Counted from the first letter of the stretch, positions 35,310-43,912 are shown. The stretch is 64,000 nucleotides of DNA from Kitasatospora cheerisanensis KCTC 2395 (GCF_000696185.1 NZ_KK853997.1:5378584-5442583); one strand, 5' to 3'. A program made the numbers and translations. The notes: generated by a model from the sequence alone, not told the origin.

Positions 35310-36911
35310 GTGACCGCAGTTCCCGCACCCCACCGGCATGCTGATCCCGCCGCCCCACCGCTGCTCCCGACGGCACCCGGAAGCCCGGCCCGCGACGGCC
35401 ACCCCGCGAGCCCGAGCGTCAGACTCCACTTGCTCGCCGATCCCACACCATTGGGCCCACCCGAGGACGCCTGTCCGCCCCACCCGCCCGACACCCGGAC
35501 ACCGCGCGAGGGTGGCGACCGGCTGCGCCACCTAATCCGGGGAGCCGGCCCGCCGGTCCTCCAGCGGCCGGGCCCGGACGCCCCGAGCCCCTCCCTGCCC
35601 ACAACCGACGCCGTGACCGTCGCGGGCCATGCCCCGCCGAACGCGGCAACGAGTCGGCACTGTGCGGTCGAACCGGCCGCCGTGGGTCATTCCACCCGTA
35701 CGGGGCCGTCCCGGAACGACCACCGGGTGATCCGGCCCACGCAGTGGGCCGCGGCGGCACCCACACCGGATCCGCCCGAGCCGGAGCGGGTGGCCAGGGC
35801 GGCGCTCACCCGCCTGATCGAGCCGGGGGACGCGGCGATCGGCCGGGCGATCCAGCGGCTCGGCGTGGTCCGCCTGGTGCAGGGCTTCTACGAAGGGGCA
35901 GCACCGAGCGCACTCGGGCTCGGAGCGGACCGGATCACCGCCTATCAGGAGCGGCTGCGAATGTTCAACCCGGCCACCGACCTCGAGCGAATCGCCAAGC
36001 TCGGTGGGAAGTTCATCATTCCGGGCGACACCGAGTGGCCGTCCCAGCTGAACGACCTCGGCGACGGCAGACCGGTCGGGCTGTGGGTGCGCGGCCGCCC
36101 GGGGCCGCGGCTTCCCTCGCTGCGCCTCCTGGCGCTGAGATCGGTCGCCATCGTCGGATCCCGGGCCTGCACCGCATACGGGCGGCACATCGCCGGCCAG
36201 CTCGGCTCCGAACTGGCCGAGCGCGGCTGGGTGGTGGTCTCCGGAGCCGCGTACGGCGTCGACACGGCGGCCCATCACGGAGCTCTGGCCGTCAACGGGA
36301 TGACGATCGCGGTCCTCGCCAGCGGTGTTGACATCTGCTACCCGCGCGGGAACGAGGCACTGATCGAGCGGATCGGGAACGACGGGCTGCTGGTCAGCGA
36401 ACTGGCGCTCGGAATGAACCCGACCAGGTTCAGATTCGTGCTGCGCAACCGGGTGATAGCGGCGCTCACCCGAGGCACCGTCGTGGTCGAGGCCGCGCCG
36501 CGCAGCGGGGCGCTCAGCACCGCCCGCCGCGCCCGGGACCTCAACCGTCACACCATGGGCGTTCCCGGTCAGGTGACGTCCGAACTCTCGGCGGGCGTAC
36601 ACGCATTGATCAGAAGCGGCGCGGCGACGCTGGTCACCAACGGCGCCGAGGTGGGCGAGCTGATCGGCTCCATCGGAGACGACCTGGCACCCGAACGGGT
36701 CGGCCCGATCCTGCCCCGCGACGCGCTGGAGCCGCCGGTCGCCCGAGTCCTGGAGGCGGTGCCGGCGAGCGCGGACGGTGCACCGGTGCAGCGGGTCGCC
36801 CACTACGCCGCCCTCTCCCCGCAGGAGACCGTGCACCACCTGCACGAGCTGAGCTCGCTCGGCTTCGTCGAACGGCACGGCGCGCACTGGAGGTTGGTAC
36901 GACGCAAGTGA
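35310..36911 (+). CDS. dprA: DNA-processing protein DprA with a long disordered N-terminus
   Basis: DprA binds single-stranded DNA and loads RecA. The 533-residue length exceeds the usual 300-400 because the first 150 residues are Pro/Ala/Arg-rich and lack structure. SAM-like domain: LTRLIEPGDAAIGRAIQRLG. Rossmann domain: SVAIVGSRACTAYGRHIA (about residue 279), VVVSGAAYGVDTAAHHGALA, LRNRVIAALTRGTVVVEAAP and SGALSTARRARDLNR. A C-terminal winged helix follows (ETVHHLHELSSLGFVERHGA). The GTG at 35310 has AGGAGGAG just upstream, which supports the long form. It is part of the yraN-comM-dprA cluster. Confidence 0.94.
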   Translation: MTAVPAPHRHADPAAPPLLPTAPGSPARDGHPASPSVRLHLLADPTPLGPPEDACPPHPPDTRTPREGGDRLRHLIRGAGPPVLQRPGPDAPSPSLPTTDAVTVAGHAPPNAATSRHCAVEPAAVGHSTRTGPSRNDHRVIRPTQWAAAAPTPDPPEPERVARAALTRLIEPGDAAIGRAIQRLGVVRLVQGFYEGAAPSALGLGADRITAYQERLRMFNPATDLERIAKLGGKFIIPGDTEWPSQLNDLGDGRPVGLWVRGRPGPRLPSLRLLALRSVAIVGSRACTAYGRHIAGQLGSELAERGWVVVSGAAYGVDTAAHHGALAVNGMTIAVLASGVDICYPRGNEALIERIGNDGLLVSELALGMNPTRFRFVLRNRVIAALTRGTVVVEAAPRSGALSTARRARDLNRHTMGVPGQVTSELSAGVHALIRSGAATLVTNGAEVGELIGSIGDDLAPERVGPILPRDALEPPVARVLEAVPASADGAPVQRVAHYAALSPQETVHHLHELSSLGFVERHGAHWRLVRRK

Positions 36912-37278
36912 TCGGTTCTGAGCAGCAGCGGACAAGGTGGGTCGACCGAACGGGGCAGCCCGTCAACAGAAAGGAACCCCAGGTGAGTTGAGAGAGGCGC
37001 CGAGACGACTGAGCTCGGGCGGGCGACAGCGGGGTGCTGGTGTGACCGGGAGATTCCCACGTGTCGCAGGAGGTCTGCGCTGGTCGGCGGCCCAGCGGGG
37101 GCGGACTGCCCGGCAGCCCCTCGGGGGCCGCACCGCGACGCGCCGGTGGAAGCGGTCAGTGCCACCGGATCGGGCGACGCCCGAGTGGCGGTAGCACTGT
37201 GCAGCTACTTGGTCACGCTACGCTCCCTTATGGCGTCCCTATCAGCACATGACTCGGCAGAACGGCGCAGACCAACGC
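36912..37278 (+). other. Intergenic region upstream of whiG
   Basis: There are 367 bases between dprA and whiG. Its last 80 bases are lower in GC and contain candidate promoter elements (CTGTGC near 37198, TACGCT near 37217). An RBS-like GCAGGAGGT at 37067-37075 is not followed by a gene I can support. No clear terminator is visible after dprA. Confidence 0.4.
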
Positions 37279-38940
37279 ATGCCCACTCACATTCCCGGAC
37301 ACAGGGTGACCGGTGACGGCCGGTCCCCGGACGGGACGGGGGCCGAGACCCGCAGCGCCGCGGAGCTGCGGGCCAGGCCCTCGGGAGTCGTGGGAATGAC
37401 GAGGTCGGGCACCTCCCCGACCACGACCCCACAGTCCCAGGCCCGTCCCGCCTCGCCCTCGCCCCTACCCCGTCCCCCCGCCCCGCAGGGGCCGTCGGAG
37501 CACCGGCAGTCCTCGGCCCGCTCACCGGCCGAACGCCCCGGCCAGATGCTGCCCTGCCCGCAGACGGCACCACCGGGCGCGCCCGCCAAGACCGGGCCGC
37601 GCGGCGACGAGCTCACCGGCGGCCCCCCGGACGGGCCGGTGCCGCTCGGCGGTCAGCGCCCCGAGCGCCTCGGTGGCGACCGGTTCGGCGAAGGCCCGGC
37701 CGACGAGGGCCCGCCGGCGGGGCCGGACGCGGCCGAGGCGGGCGGGCGGCCGGTGCACGGCCAGTCCAAACGCGGCGCCCGGTCGAAGCCGAAGCCGGGG
37801 GAGGGCGGCACCCGGAGCTCGCAGGTCCGCAGGCAGGCGAGCGGCCCGGAAGCCGAACGCGCCCCGGATCCCGCCGCCCCGGCGCCGAAACCGGGCGCGC
37901 CACAGGCGGAGCCGCCGGACGGGTCGACCTCGCTGCCGACACCCGCGAGGCCCTCCGCGCAGCCGACGCCCGCCGCCACGGGCGGGGGTGCGGACGGGCA
38001 GGGCCGGGCCAAGGCGGTCGGCCGGAAGCCGGGCGCGCGCCCCGGCATGACGGTGCCCGCGCCTGCGGCGGCGCCCGCAGCGAGCGGGGCCGGGTCGAGC
38101 GGTGCGGGCGTCGCCGGAGGGGCAGCGGCGAGCGCCACCACGGGCAGGGGAGCGGAACGGGGGAGCGCGAAGGGGACGGACCAGTCGGCGCTGCAGGCGC
38201 TGTGGCGTTCGTACAAGGAGACCGGTGACCACGGGCTGCGGGACCAACTGATCCTGCACTACTCGCCGTTGGTGAAGTACGTCGCGGGCCGGGTCGGGGT
38301 CGGGCTGCCGGCCAACGTGGAGCAGGCGGACTTCGTGTCCTCGGGGATTTTCGGACTGATCGACGCCATCGAGAAGTTCGACATCGATCGGGCGATCAAG
38401 TTCGAGACGTATGCGATCAGCCGGATCCGCGGGGCGATCATCGACGAACTGCGGGCGCTGGACTGGATCCCCCGGTCGGTGCGGCAGAAGGCCAAGGCGG
38501 TCGAACGGGCCTACGCCACCCTGGAGGCCCGGCTGCGGCGGACGCCGCACGACCCCGAGGTGGCGTCGGAGATGGGCATCTCGCTGGACGACCTGCACAC
38601 GATCTTCAGCCAGCTGTCGCTGGCCAACGTGGTGGCGCTCGACGAACTGCTGCACTCGGCCGGCGAGGGCGGCGACCGGCTGACCCTGGTGGAGACGCTG
38701 CCGGACAACGGCGCCGACAACCCGGTCGAGATCGCCGAGGACCGCGAACTGCGCCGCCTGCTGGCCTCCGCGGTCAACACCCTGCCCGAACGGGAGAAGA
38801 CCGTGGTGACGCTCTACTACTACGAGGGCCTCACGCTCGCCGAGATCGGCCAGGTGCTCGGGGTCACCGAGAGCCGGGTCAGCCAGATCCACACCAAGTC
38901 GGTGCTGCAACTGCGGGCGAAGATGTCCGACGCCCGCTGA
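37279..38940 (+). CDS. whiG: Sporulation sigma factor WhiG with an N-terminal extension of about 300 residues
   Basis: WhiG is the FliA-type sigma factor that commits aerial hyphae to sporulation. The conserved part begins at LWRSYKETGDHGLRDQLILH (about residue 308). It then has region 2 (VKYVAGRVGVGLPANVEQAD; GLIDAIEKFDIDRAIKFETY; RGAIIDELRALDWIPRSVRQ), region 3 (RRTPHDPEVASEMGISLDDL) and region 4 (LPEREKTVVTLYYYEGLTLA; GVTESRVSQIHTKSVLQLR). As I recall, S. coelicolor WhiG is about 280 residues and starts MPQHTSG. Here MPTHIPGHR at 37279 is similar, but about 300 Pro/Gly/Ala/Arg-rich residues lie between it and region 2. An internal ATG at 38047 would give a normal-sized 297-residue protein. 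The length actually made is uncertain. Confidence 0.9.
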   Translation: MPTHIPGHRVTGDGRSPDGTGAETRSAAELRARPSGVVGMTRSGTSPTTTPQSQARPASPSPLPRPPAPQGPSEHRQSSARSPAERPGQMLPCPQTAPPGAPAKTGPRGDELTGGPPDGPVPLGGQRPERLGGDRFGEGPADEGPPAGPDAAEAGGRPVHGQSKRGARSKPKPGEGGTRSSQVRRQASGPEAERAPDPAAPAPKPGAPQAEPPDGSTSLPTPARPSAQPTPAATGGGADGQGRAKAVGRKPGARPGMTVPAPAAAPAASGAGSSGAGVAGGAAASATTGRGAERGSAKGTDQSALQALWRSYKETGDHGLRDQLILHYSPLVKYVAGRVGVGLPANVEQADFVSSGIFGLIDAIEKFDIDRAIKFETYAISRIRGAIIDELRALDWIPRSVRQKAKAVERAYATLEARLRRTPHDPEVASEMGISLDDLHTIFSQLSLANVVALDELLHSAGEGGDRLTLVETLPDNGADNPVEIAEDRELRRLLASAVNTLPEREKTVVTLYYYEGLTLAEIGQVLGVTESRVSQIHTKSVLQLRAKMSDAR

Positions 38941-38954
38941 CCGCCACGTCGGCA

Positions 38955-39051
38955 GTCCAACCGGCCGTCCAACCCGCCGTCCAACCGGCCGTCCAGGCCA
39001 CCCGTCCAAGCGACCGGACGACCGACCGGACGACCGGCCGGATGACCGGAC
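38955..39051. repeat. 12-bp tandem repeats after whiG
   Basis: Eight 12-base units: five of GTCCAACCGGCC type (38955-39015, with one extra C at 39003), then three of GGACGACCGACC type (39016-39051). The GTCC and GGAC halves are partly complementary, so the array could fold back. It lies directly between the whiG stop and the TetR gene. Confidence 0.85.
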
Positions 39052-39130
39052 GGGACAGGGCCCGGCAGCTGGGCCGGCGGGGTGCGCGGTGTGCGCCCCC
39101 GTCGGCCGTCGGCGTCCGTAGAGTTGGGGC

Positions 39131-39766
39131 GTGCCGAAAATCCGGGCGGCCACGGTGGCCGAGCATCGACAGTTGCAGCAGGCAGCACTGTTGGACGCCG
39201 CGCGCGTCCTGTTGGCGGAGGGCGGCAGGGAGGCGCTGAACTTCGGCGCGCTCGCCGCGCGTACTGGCCTCGCCAGGTCCTCGGTGTACGAGTACTTCCG
39301 GTCCAAGTCGGAGCTGGTGGAAGCGCTCTGCACGGTGGATCTCCCGCTGTGGGCCGCCGAGATCGAGGCCGGCATGGCGGCCCGCGAGGGCGCGGCCGAG
39401 CGCGTCGAAGCCTACGTCCGGGGACAGTTGGCGCTCGCCGCAGACCCGGTGCACCGCGCCGTGGTGGCCGTCGCCGAGTACGAGCTCGACGACGCCGCGC
39501 GGGCGCGGATCAGGGCGGCGCACACCGGCCTGACCGCGATGGTGGTGCGCACCCTGGAGGAGCTCGGCCACGCCCGGCCCGCCGTCGCGGCCTCGCTGCT
39601 GCAGGGTGTGGTGGAGGCCGCGGTCCGGCAGATCGAGCGGGCCCGGGAGTCCACCGACAGCGCGGAGATCGCCGACGCAGCGGTGCGGTTCGCCCTGAAC
39701 GGCCTCCGGCCCGCCGGCGCAGCAGCCACCGCCGCCGTGGCGGACGGCGAGACGGACGAGGGCTGA
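39131..39766 (+). CDS. TetR family transcriptional regulator
   Basis: This 211-residue regulator has an N-terminal helix-turn-helix at about residues 38-60 (FGALAARTGLARSSVYEYFR), of clear TetR type. A long first helix precedes it (LQQAALLDAARVLLAEGG). The ligand domain is unremarkable and helical. The GTG at 39131 is preceded by no strong RBS. The upstream repeat array and a TAGAGT-type box (39119-39124) suggest a short leader or leaderless transcript. The ligand and target are unknown. The gene lies between whiG and the convergent M23 gene. Confidence 0.9.
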   Translation: MPKIRAATVAEHRQLQQAALLDAARVLLAEGGREALNFGALAARTGLARSSVYEYFRSKSELVEALCTVDLPLWAAEIEAGMAAREGAAERVEAYVRGQLALAADPVHRAVVAVAEYELDDAARARIRAAHTGLTAMVVRTLEELGHARPAVAASLLQGVVEAAVRQIERARESTDSAEIADAAVRFALNGLRPAGAAATAAVADGETDEG

Positions 39767-39773
39767 GCGGGCC

Positions 39774-40586
39774 TCAGGGCGCCGGCGGGTCGAGCGGCAG
39801 CAGACGGGCCCGACCGGTGCCGAGCAGGGCGAGCGGGTCGAGGTAGCGGGTGCCGCGGAGCAGTCCCCAGTGCAGGCAGTCGACGGGACAGTGGCCGGAG
39901 TCGGCGGTCAGTTCGCCGATCGGGTCGCCCGCCGCGACCGCGGTGCCGACGGGCGCCGAGCCCGCCACCGGCAGGTAGGTGGTCCGCAGCGGGGGAGCGC
40001 CCGAGCCGGAGTGGGTCACCACCACGACGGGACGCCCTGCCACCTGCCCGGAGAAGGTCACCATGCCGGGCGCGGCCGCCCGCACCACCGTCCCAGGCGC
40101 GGCCGCCAGGTCGACGCCGCGGTGCCCGGCCGCCCAGCGCACCGGCGGTGGATCGAACCTCCGCAGCAGCGCCGACCGGTCGCCCACCGGCCACACCCGC
40201 CCCGGCCCGGGCCCACCGCCCCGGAGAACCCCGCCGCGACCACCATCACCGGACGCCCCGAACCCCCGCCACCGCCCCGCCCCGCCGCCCGGCACGGGCG
40301 CGAGCACCGCCCGACCACCACCAGCGCCACCCCCGCCCGCAGCACCGCCGCCCGCAGCACCCCCGCCCGCAGCGCCCGCACCGGAACCACCCCGCCCCGT
40401 CCCACCGGAACCCGATCGGAAGCCCGGGCGAACGCCCGAGCGAACACCCGAGCGAACGCCCGAGCGAGGGCCCGAGCCCGAACCCGCCACCACCGCACGC
40501 CAACCTCCCCTTAACGCGACGAAACCGGCACAGCGCCAACACCCGGCGCAAACCGCGACAAGCCCGCTCAGCAGGCGGAACCCCAC
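39774..40586 (-). CDS. M23 (LytM-like) peptidase-domain protein with Gly-rich N-terminus
   Basis: This 270-residue secreted-type protein has an M23 domain at about 135-265. FDPPPVRWAAGHRGVDLAAA holds the His and Asp zinc ligands. HCPVDCLHWGLLRG carries the second His (LHWG), and the two Cys could form a disulfide. M23 enzymes cut peptidoglycan crossbridges. The N-terminus has a hydrophobic stretch (LLSGLVAVCAGCWRCAGFVA) that could be a signal peptide, then a low-complexity linker of GGGAA and SGVR repeats. The start is GTG at 40586, but the repeats make any start uncertain. It sits between the TetR gene and rpsB, divergent from rpsB. Confidence 0.85.
   Translation of the reverse strand: MGFRLLSGLVAVCAGCWRCAGFVALRGGWRAVVAGSGSGPRSGVRSGVRSGVRPGFRSGSGGTGRGGSGAGAAGGGAAGGGAAGGGGAGGGRAVLAPVPGGGAGRWRGFGASGDGGRGGVLRGGGPGPGRVWPVGDRSALLRRFDPPPVRWAAGHRGVDLAAAPGTVVRAAAPGMVTFSGQVAGRPVVVVTHSGSGAPPLRTTYLPVAGSAPVGTAVAAGDPIGELTADSGHCPVDCLHWGLLRGTRYLDPLALLGTGRARLLPLDPPAP
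40425..40484. repeat. 12-bp tandem repeats in the M23 gene linker
   Basis: Five imperfect units like CGAGCGAACGCC are read on the minus strand as SGVR repeats. A neighbouring 15-base triplicate (CGCCCGCAGCACCGC type, about 40335-40380) encodes GAAGG-type repeats. Both are in frame and look like slippage products. Confidence 0.75.
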
Positions 40587-41028
40587 CCTGGACGTCGAGG
40601 AGCCGGCTCCGCCCGCCGTTTCCGGAAGCTGTGGACAGACCGGGGGCTGTGGACAACTGCCGTCCCCCGCAGGGGTGAACGGCGGGCGGCCACGGGCCCG
40701 GAGCGGTGCTGAACAGGGCGGCGGGGCCGCACGGAGTCGCCCGCCGCTCGGGGCTTCCCGTACACTTCACACGCGACCCGGTCTGCCGGGTCGACTTCGC
40801 ACGCCCCGCCACCGACGGCCCGCCCCCTCCGGGAGCAGTCGCCGGTGCGAGTGCCGCTCGGTCCGCCGAGCCTGCCGAGGCCGCAAGCCCCGTGCAGGCA
40901 AAGCGGCTTGGCACGTCGGGGCGTCAGGCGTGACGGTCGCCCGACCGGCACGGACAAACCGAGAACCCCGGCACCCCGCAGAACGCACTGCGTCGCGGCG
41001 CGCCGGGCAACACAGAGGAGCACGGCAC
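40587..41028. promoter_or_regulatory. Divergent intergenic region with DnaA boxes upstream of rpsB
   Basis: This gap is 442 bases. TGTGGACAG (40630-40638, one mismatch) and TGTGGACAA (40648-40656, perfect) are reverse-orientation DnaA boxes 18 bases apart. A TACACT -10-like box lies at 40761-40766, followed by the hairpin GACCCGG (40775-40781) / CCGGGTC (40786-40792), perhaps an attenuator in the rpsB leader. No gene is supported. Confidence 0.55.
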
Positions 41029-41901
41029 ATGGCCGTCGTCACGATGCGGGAGCTGCTGGAGAGCGGCGTCCACTTCGGTCACCAGACCCGTCGTTGGAAC
41101 CCGAAGATGAAGCGCTTCATCTTCACGGAGCGCAACGGCATCTACATCATCGACCTCCTGCAGTCGCTGAACTACATCGACCGCGCCTTCGAGTTCGTCA
41201 AGGAGACCGTTGCCCACGGCGGCAGCGTCCTCTTCGTCGGCACCAAGAAGCAGGCCCAGGAGGCCATCGCCGAGCAGGCGACCCGCGTGGGCATGCCGTA
41301 CGTCAACCAGCGCTGGCTGGGTGGCATGCTGACCAACTTCTCGACCGTCTACAAGCGTCTGCAGCGCCTCAAGGAGCTCAGCGAGATCGACTTCACGGAT
41401 GTGGCCGGCTCGGGCCTCACCAAGAAGGAGCTCCTGGTCCTCCAGCGCGAGTACGACAAGCTGGAGAAGACCCTCGGCGGTATCCGCGACATGCAGCGCG
41501 TTCCCAGCGCTGTCTGGATCGTGGACACCAAGAAGGAGCACATCGCGGTCGGCGAGGCCCGGAAGCTCAACATCCCGGTCGTCGCCATCCTCGACACCAA
41601 CTGTGACCCCGACGAGGTCGACTACAAGATCCCGGGCAACGACGACGCGATCCGCTCCGTCACCCTGCTGACCCGCGTGATCGCCGACGCCGTCGCCGAG
41701 GGCCTGAAGTCCCGCGCCGGTGTCGCCAAGGGCGACGCGAAGGCCGAGCCGGGCGCCGACCAGCCGCTGGCCGCCTGGGAGAAGGAGATCCTCGAGGGCG
41801 AGAAGGCTGCCGAGGCCCCCGCCGCCGAGGCGCCCGCTGCGGAGGCTCCGGCCGCCGAGGCCGCTGCCGAGGCTCCGGCCGCCGAGGCCGAGCAGGCCTG
41901 A
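41029..41901 (+). CDS. rpsB: 30S ribosomal protein S2
   Basis: This 290-residue S2 has the signatures VHFGHQTRRWNPKMKRFIFT, GGSVLFVGTKKQAQEAI, YVNQRWLGGMLTNFSTV and PVVAILDTNCDPDEVDYKIP. The C-terminal tail (residues about 262-290) is an AAEAP repeat, typical of streptomycete S2. The ATG at 41029 has AGAGGAGC upstream; longer in-frame starts run through the divergent promoter region. It is followed by tandem hairpins and then tsf, the usual rpsB-tsf pair. Confidence 0.98.
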   Translation: MAVVTMRELLESGVHFGHQTRRWNPKMKRFIFTERNGIYIIDLLQSLNYIDRAFEFVKETVAHGGSVLFVGTKKQAQEAIAEQATRVGMPYVNQRWLGGMLTNFSTVYKRLQRLKELSEIDFTDVAGSGLTKKELLVLQREYDKLEKTLGGIRDMQRVPSAVWIVDTKKEHIAVGEARKLNIPVVAILDTNCDPDEVDYKIPGNDDAIRSVTLLTRVIADAVAEGLKSRAGVAKGDAKAEPGADQPLAAWEKEILEGEKAAEAPAAEAPAAEAPAAEAAAEAPAAEAEQA

Positions 41902-41915
41902 CGTACCACCAGGGT

Positions 41916-41991
41916 GAGGGGCACCGGCCGGGCTGAGCCGGTGGGTGCCCCTCTCTCCCGTGCCGGGGGCCCGTACCTCGGGCCCCGGCAC
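41916..41991 (+). terminator. Two tandem hairpins between rpsB and tsf
   Basis: GAGGGGCACCGGC (41916-41928) pairs with GCCGGTGGGTGCCCCTC (41937-41953) with a bulge. GTGCCGGGGGCCCG (41960-41973) pairs with CGGGCCCCGGCAC (41979-41991), also with one bulge, and TTT follows. Partial termination here would set the S2 to EF-Ts ratio. Confidence 0.75.
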
Positions 41992-42032
41992 TTTCCCACG
42001 CAGACACGCGAGACGTGAGAAGAGATCACACC

Positions 42033-42872
42033 ATGGCGAACTTCACCGCCGCGGACGTCAAGAAGCTCCGTGAGCTCACCGGCGCCGGCATGATGGACTG
42101 CAAGAAGGCCCTGGACGAGGCCGAGGGCAACGTCGAGAAGGCCGTCGAGCTCCTGCGCATCAAGGGCCAGAAGGGCGTTGCCAAGCGCGAGGGCCGCGAC
42201 GCCTCCAACGGCGCCGTCGCCGCGCTGATCGCCGAGGACAAGAAGTCCGGCGTTCTGGTCGAGCTGAACTGCGAGACCGACTTCGTCGCCAAGGGTGGCA
42301 AGTTCGTCGAGGTCGCCAACGCGATCGCCGCGCACGTTGCCGCCACCTCCCCGGCCGACCTGGACGCCGCCCTGGCCTCCGAGATCGCCCCCGGCCAGAC
42401 CGTCCAGCAGTTCGTGGACGAGGCCAACGCGACCCTGGGCGAGAAGATCGTCTTCCGTCGCTTCGCCCAGTTCGACAACGACGGCTTCGTCGCGGTCTAC
42501 ATGCACAAGTCGGACCCGGACCTGCCGCCGACCATCGGTGTTCTCGTCGAGCTCGACAAGGAGAACGCCGAGACCGCCAAGGACGTCGCCCAGCACATCG
42601 CCGCCTTCGCGCCGAAGTACCTCTCCCGCGAGGAGATCCCGGCCGAGGAGCTGGAGAACGAGCGCCGCGTCGCCGAGGCCACCGCTCGCGAGGAGGGCAA
42701 GCCCGAGGCTGCCCTGCCGAAGATCGTCGAGGGTCGCGTCACCGGCTTCGTCAAGGAGAACGCCGTCCTGGAGCAGGCGTTCGCCAAGGACAACAAGAAG
42801 TCCGTCGCCAAGGTCCTCGACGAGGCCGGCGTCACCCTCAAGCGCTTCGTTCGCTTCCGCGTCGGCGCCTGA
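42033..42872 (+). CDS. tsf: Elongation factor Ts
   Basis: EF-Ts exchanges GDP for GTP on EF-Tu. The 279-residue length is normal. The N-terminal UBA-like domain is VKKLRELTGAGMMDCKKALD, then AEGNVEKAVELLRIKG. The core starts LVELNCETDFVAKGGKF, where TDFVA is the EF-Tu contact motif. A coiled-coil and dimer region follows, then VTLKRFVRFRVGA at the end. The ATG at 42033 is used because conserved residues begin there; an in-frame ATG at 42015 adds six non-conserved residues. Confidence 0.98.
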   Translation: MANFTAADVKKLRELTGAGMMDCKKALDEAEGNVEKAVELLRIKGQKGVAKREGRDASNGAVAALIAEDKKSGVLVELNCETDFVAKGGKFVEVANAIAAHVAATSPADLDAALASEIAPGQTVQQFVDEANATLGEKIVFRRFAQFDNDGFVAVYMHKSDPDLPPTIGVLVELDKENAETAKDVAQHIAAFAPKYLSREEIPAEELENERRVAEATAREEGKPEAALPKIVEGRVTGFVKENAVLEQAFAKDNKKSVAKVLDEAGVTLKRFVRFRVGA

Positions 42873-43013
42873 GACCGTTCCGCGCAGCTCGTCCCGCCAG
42901 GTCCGGCCCCGTGCCGGACTTAAGGTAGGAGAGCGCCCGTCCGTACGGATGGAGGAACGCGCCGACCGCGCCCTCCAGTACCCCGTGAGGGCGGCGTCGG
43001 CACCATGAACGAC

Positions 43014-43069
43014 GAGGAGGCCATTGCCGTGCAGGAGACCGTACCGGTTCCCGCGGCAGTGGCCTCCTC
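43014..43069 (+). promoter_or_regulatory. Long hairpin between tsf and pyrH
   Basis: GAGGAGGCCATTGCC (43014-43028) pairs with GGCAGTGGCCTCCTC (43055-43069) with one mismatch, around a 26-base loop. It may be a terminator for tsf or a leader structure for pyrH. It lies inside a 34-codon ATG-initiated reading frame (43004-43108), for which I see no other support. Confidence 0.6.
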
Positions 43070-43156
43070 TCGTGTACACGGCACCGGGCCCGCACGTCCG
43101 GCGCCGTGAGTAGCACTTGCAGATCTGCTGACCAGCAGGCGGAGAAGGGAAAGTCC

Positions 43157-43912
43157 ATGCAGGAGACGCAGGAGACCGCGCCGGACGGCACCCGCCGCCG
43201 GGTACTGCTCAAGCTGTCCGGCGAGGCGTTCGCCGGCGGAGGCGGCCTCGGCGTCGACCCGGACGTGGTGCACGCCATCGCCCGTGAGATCGCCACGGTG
43301 GTCCGCGCCGGGACGGAGGTCGCCATCGTGATCGGCGGCGGCAACTTCTTCCGCGGCGCCGAACTCCAGCAGCGCGGCATGGACCGGGCCCGCTCCGACT
43401 ACATGGGCATGCTGGGCACCGTGATGAACTGCCTCGCGCTCCAGGACTTCCTGATCAAGGAGGGCATGGAGACCCGCGTGCAGACCGCGATCACGATGGG
43501 CCAGGTCGCCGAGCCGTACCTGCCGCTGCGCGCCATCCGGCACCTGGAGAAGGGCCGCGTGGTGATCTTCGGCGCGGGCATGGGCATGCCCTACTTCTCC
43601 ACCGACACCACCGCCGTGCAGCGCGCCCTGGAGATCCACGCCGACGTCCTGCTGATGGGCAAGAACGGCGTCGACGGGGTGTACGACTCCGACCCGCGCA
43701 CCAACCCGGCCGCGGTCCGGTTCGACGCGCTGGACTACACCGAGGTGATCTCCCGCGACCTGAAGGTCGCCGACCTGACCGCGATCACCCTGTGCAAGGA
43801 CAACGGTCTGCCGATCCTGGTCTTCGAACTGCTCGCCGAGGGCAATATCGCCCGTGCGGTCAAGGGTGAGAAGATCGGCACACTCATCAGCGAGGACTCC
43901 GCCCGGGCCTAG
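43157..43912 (+). CDS. pyrH: UMP kinase
   Basis: This 251-residue hexameric UMP kinase phosphorylates UMP to UDP. Motifs are LLKLSGEAFAGG, VAIVIGGGNFFRGAELQQRG, DYMGMLGTVMNCLALQD, GMPYFSTDTTAVQRALEI and LLMGKNGVDGVYDSDPRTNP. The ATG at 43157 follows GGAGAAGGGAAAGTCC. The longer frame from 43106 is not conserved. It precedes frr by 79 bases and belongs to the rpsB-tsf-pyrH-frr-cdsA series. Confidence 0.98.
   Translation: MQETQETAPDGTRRRVLLKLSGEAFAGGGGLGVDPDVVHAIAREIATVVRAGTEVAIVIGGGNFFRGAELQQRGMDRARSDYMGMLGTVMNCLALQDFLIKEGMETRVQTAITMGQVAEPYLPLRAIRHLEKGRVVIFGAGMGMPYFSTDTTAVQRALEIHADVLLMGKNGVDGVYDSDPRTNPAAVRFDALDYTEVISRDLKVADLTAITLCKDNGLPILVFELLAEGNIARAVKGEKIGTLISEDSARA

Noticed and set aside
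37522..39375. A minus-strand frame of about 600 codons opposite whiG
   Set aside because: It has no recognisable domain and spans the repeat array and the start of the TetR gene.
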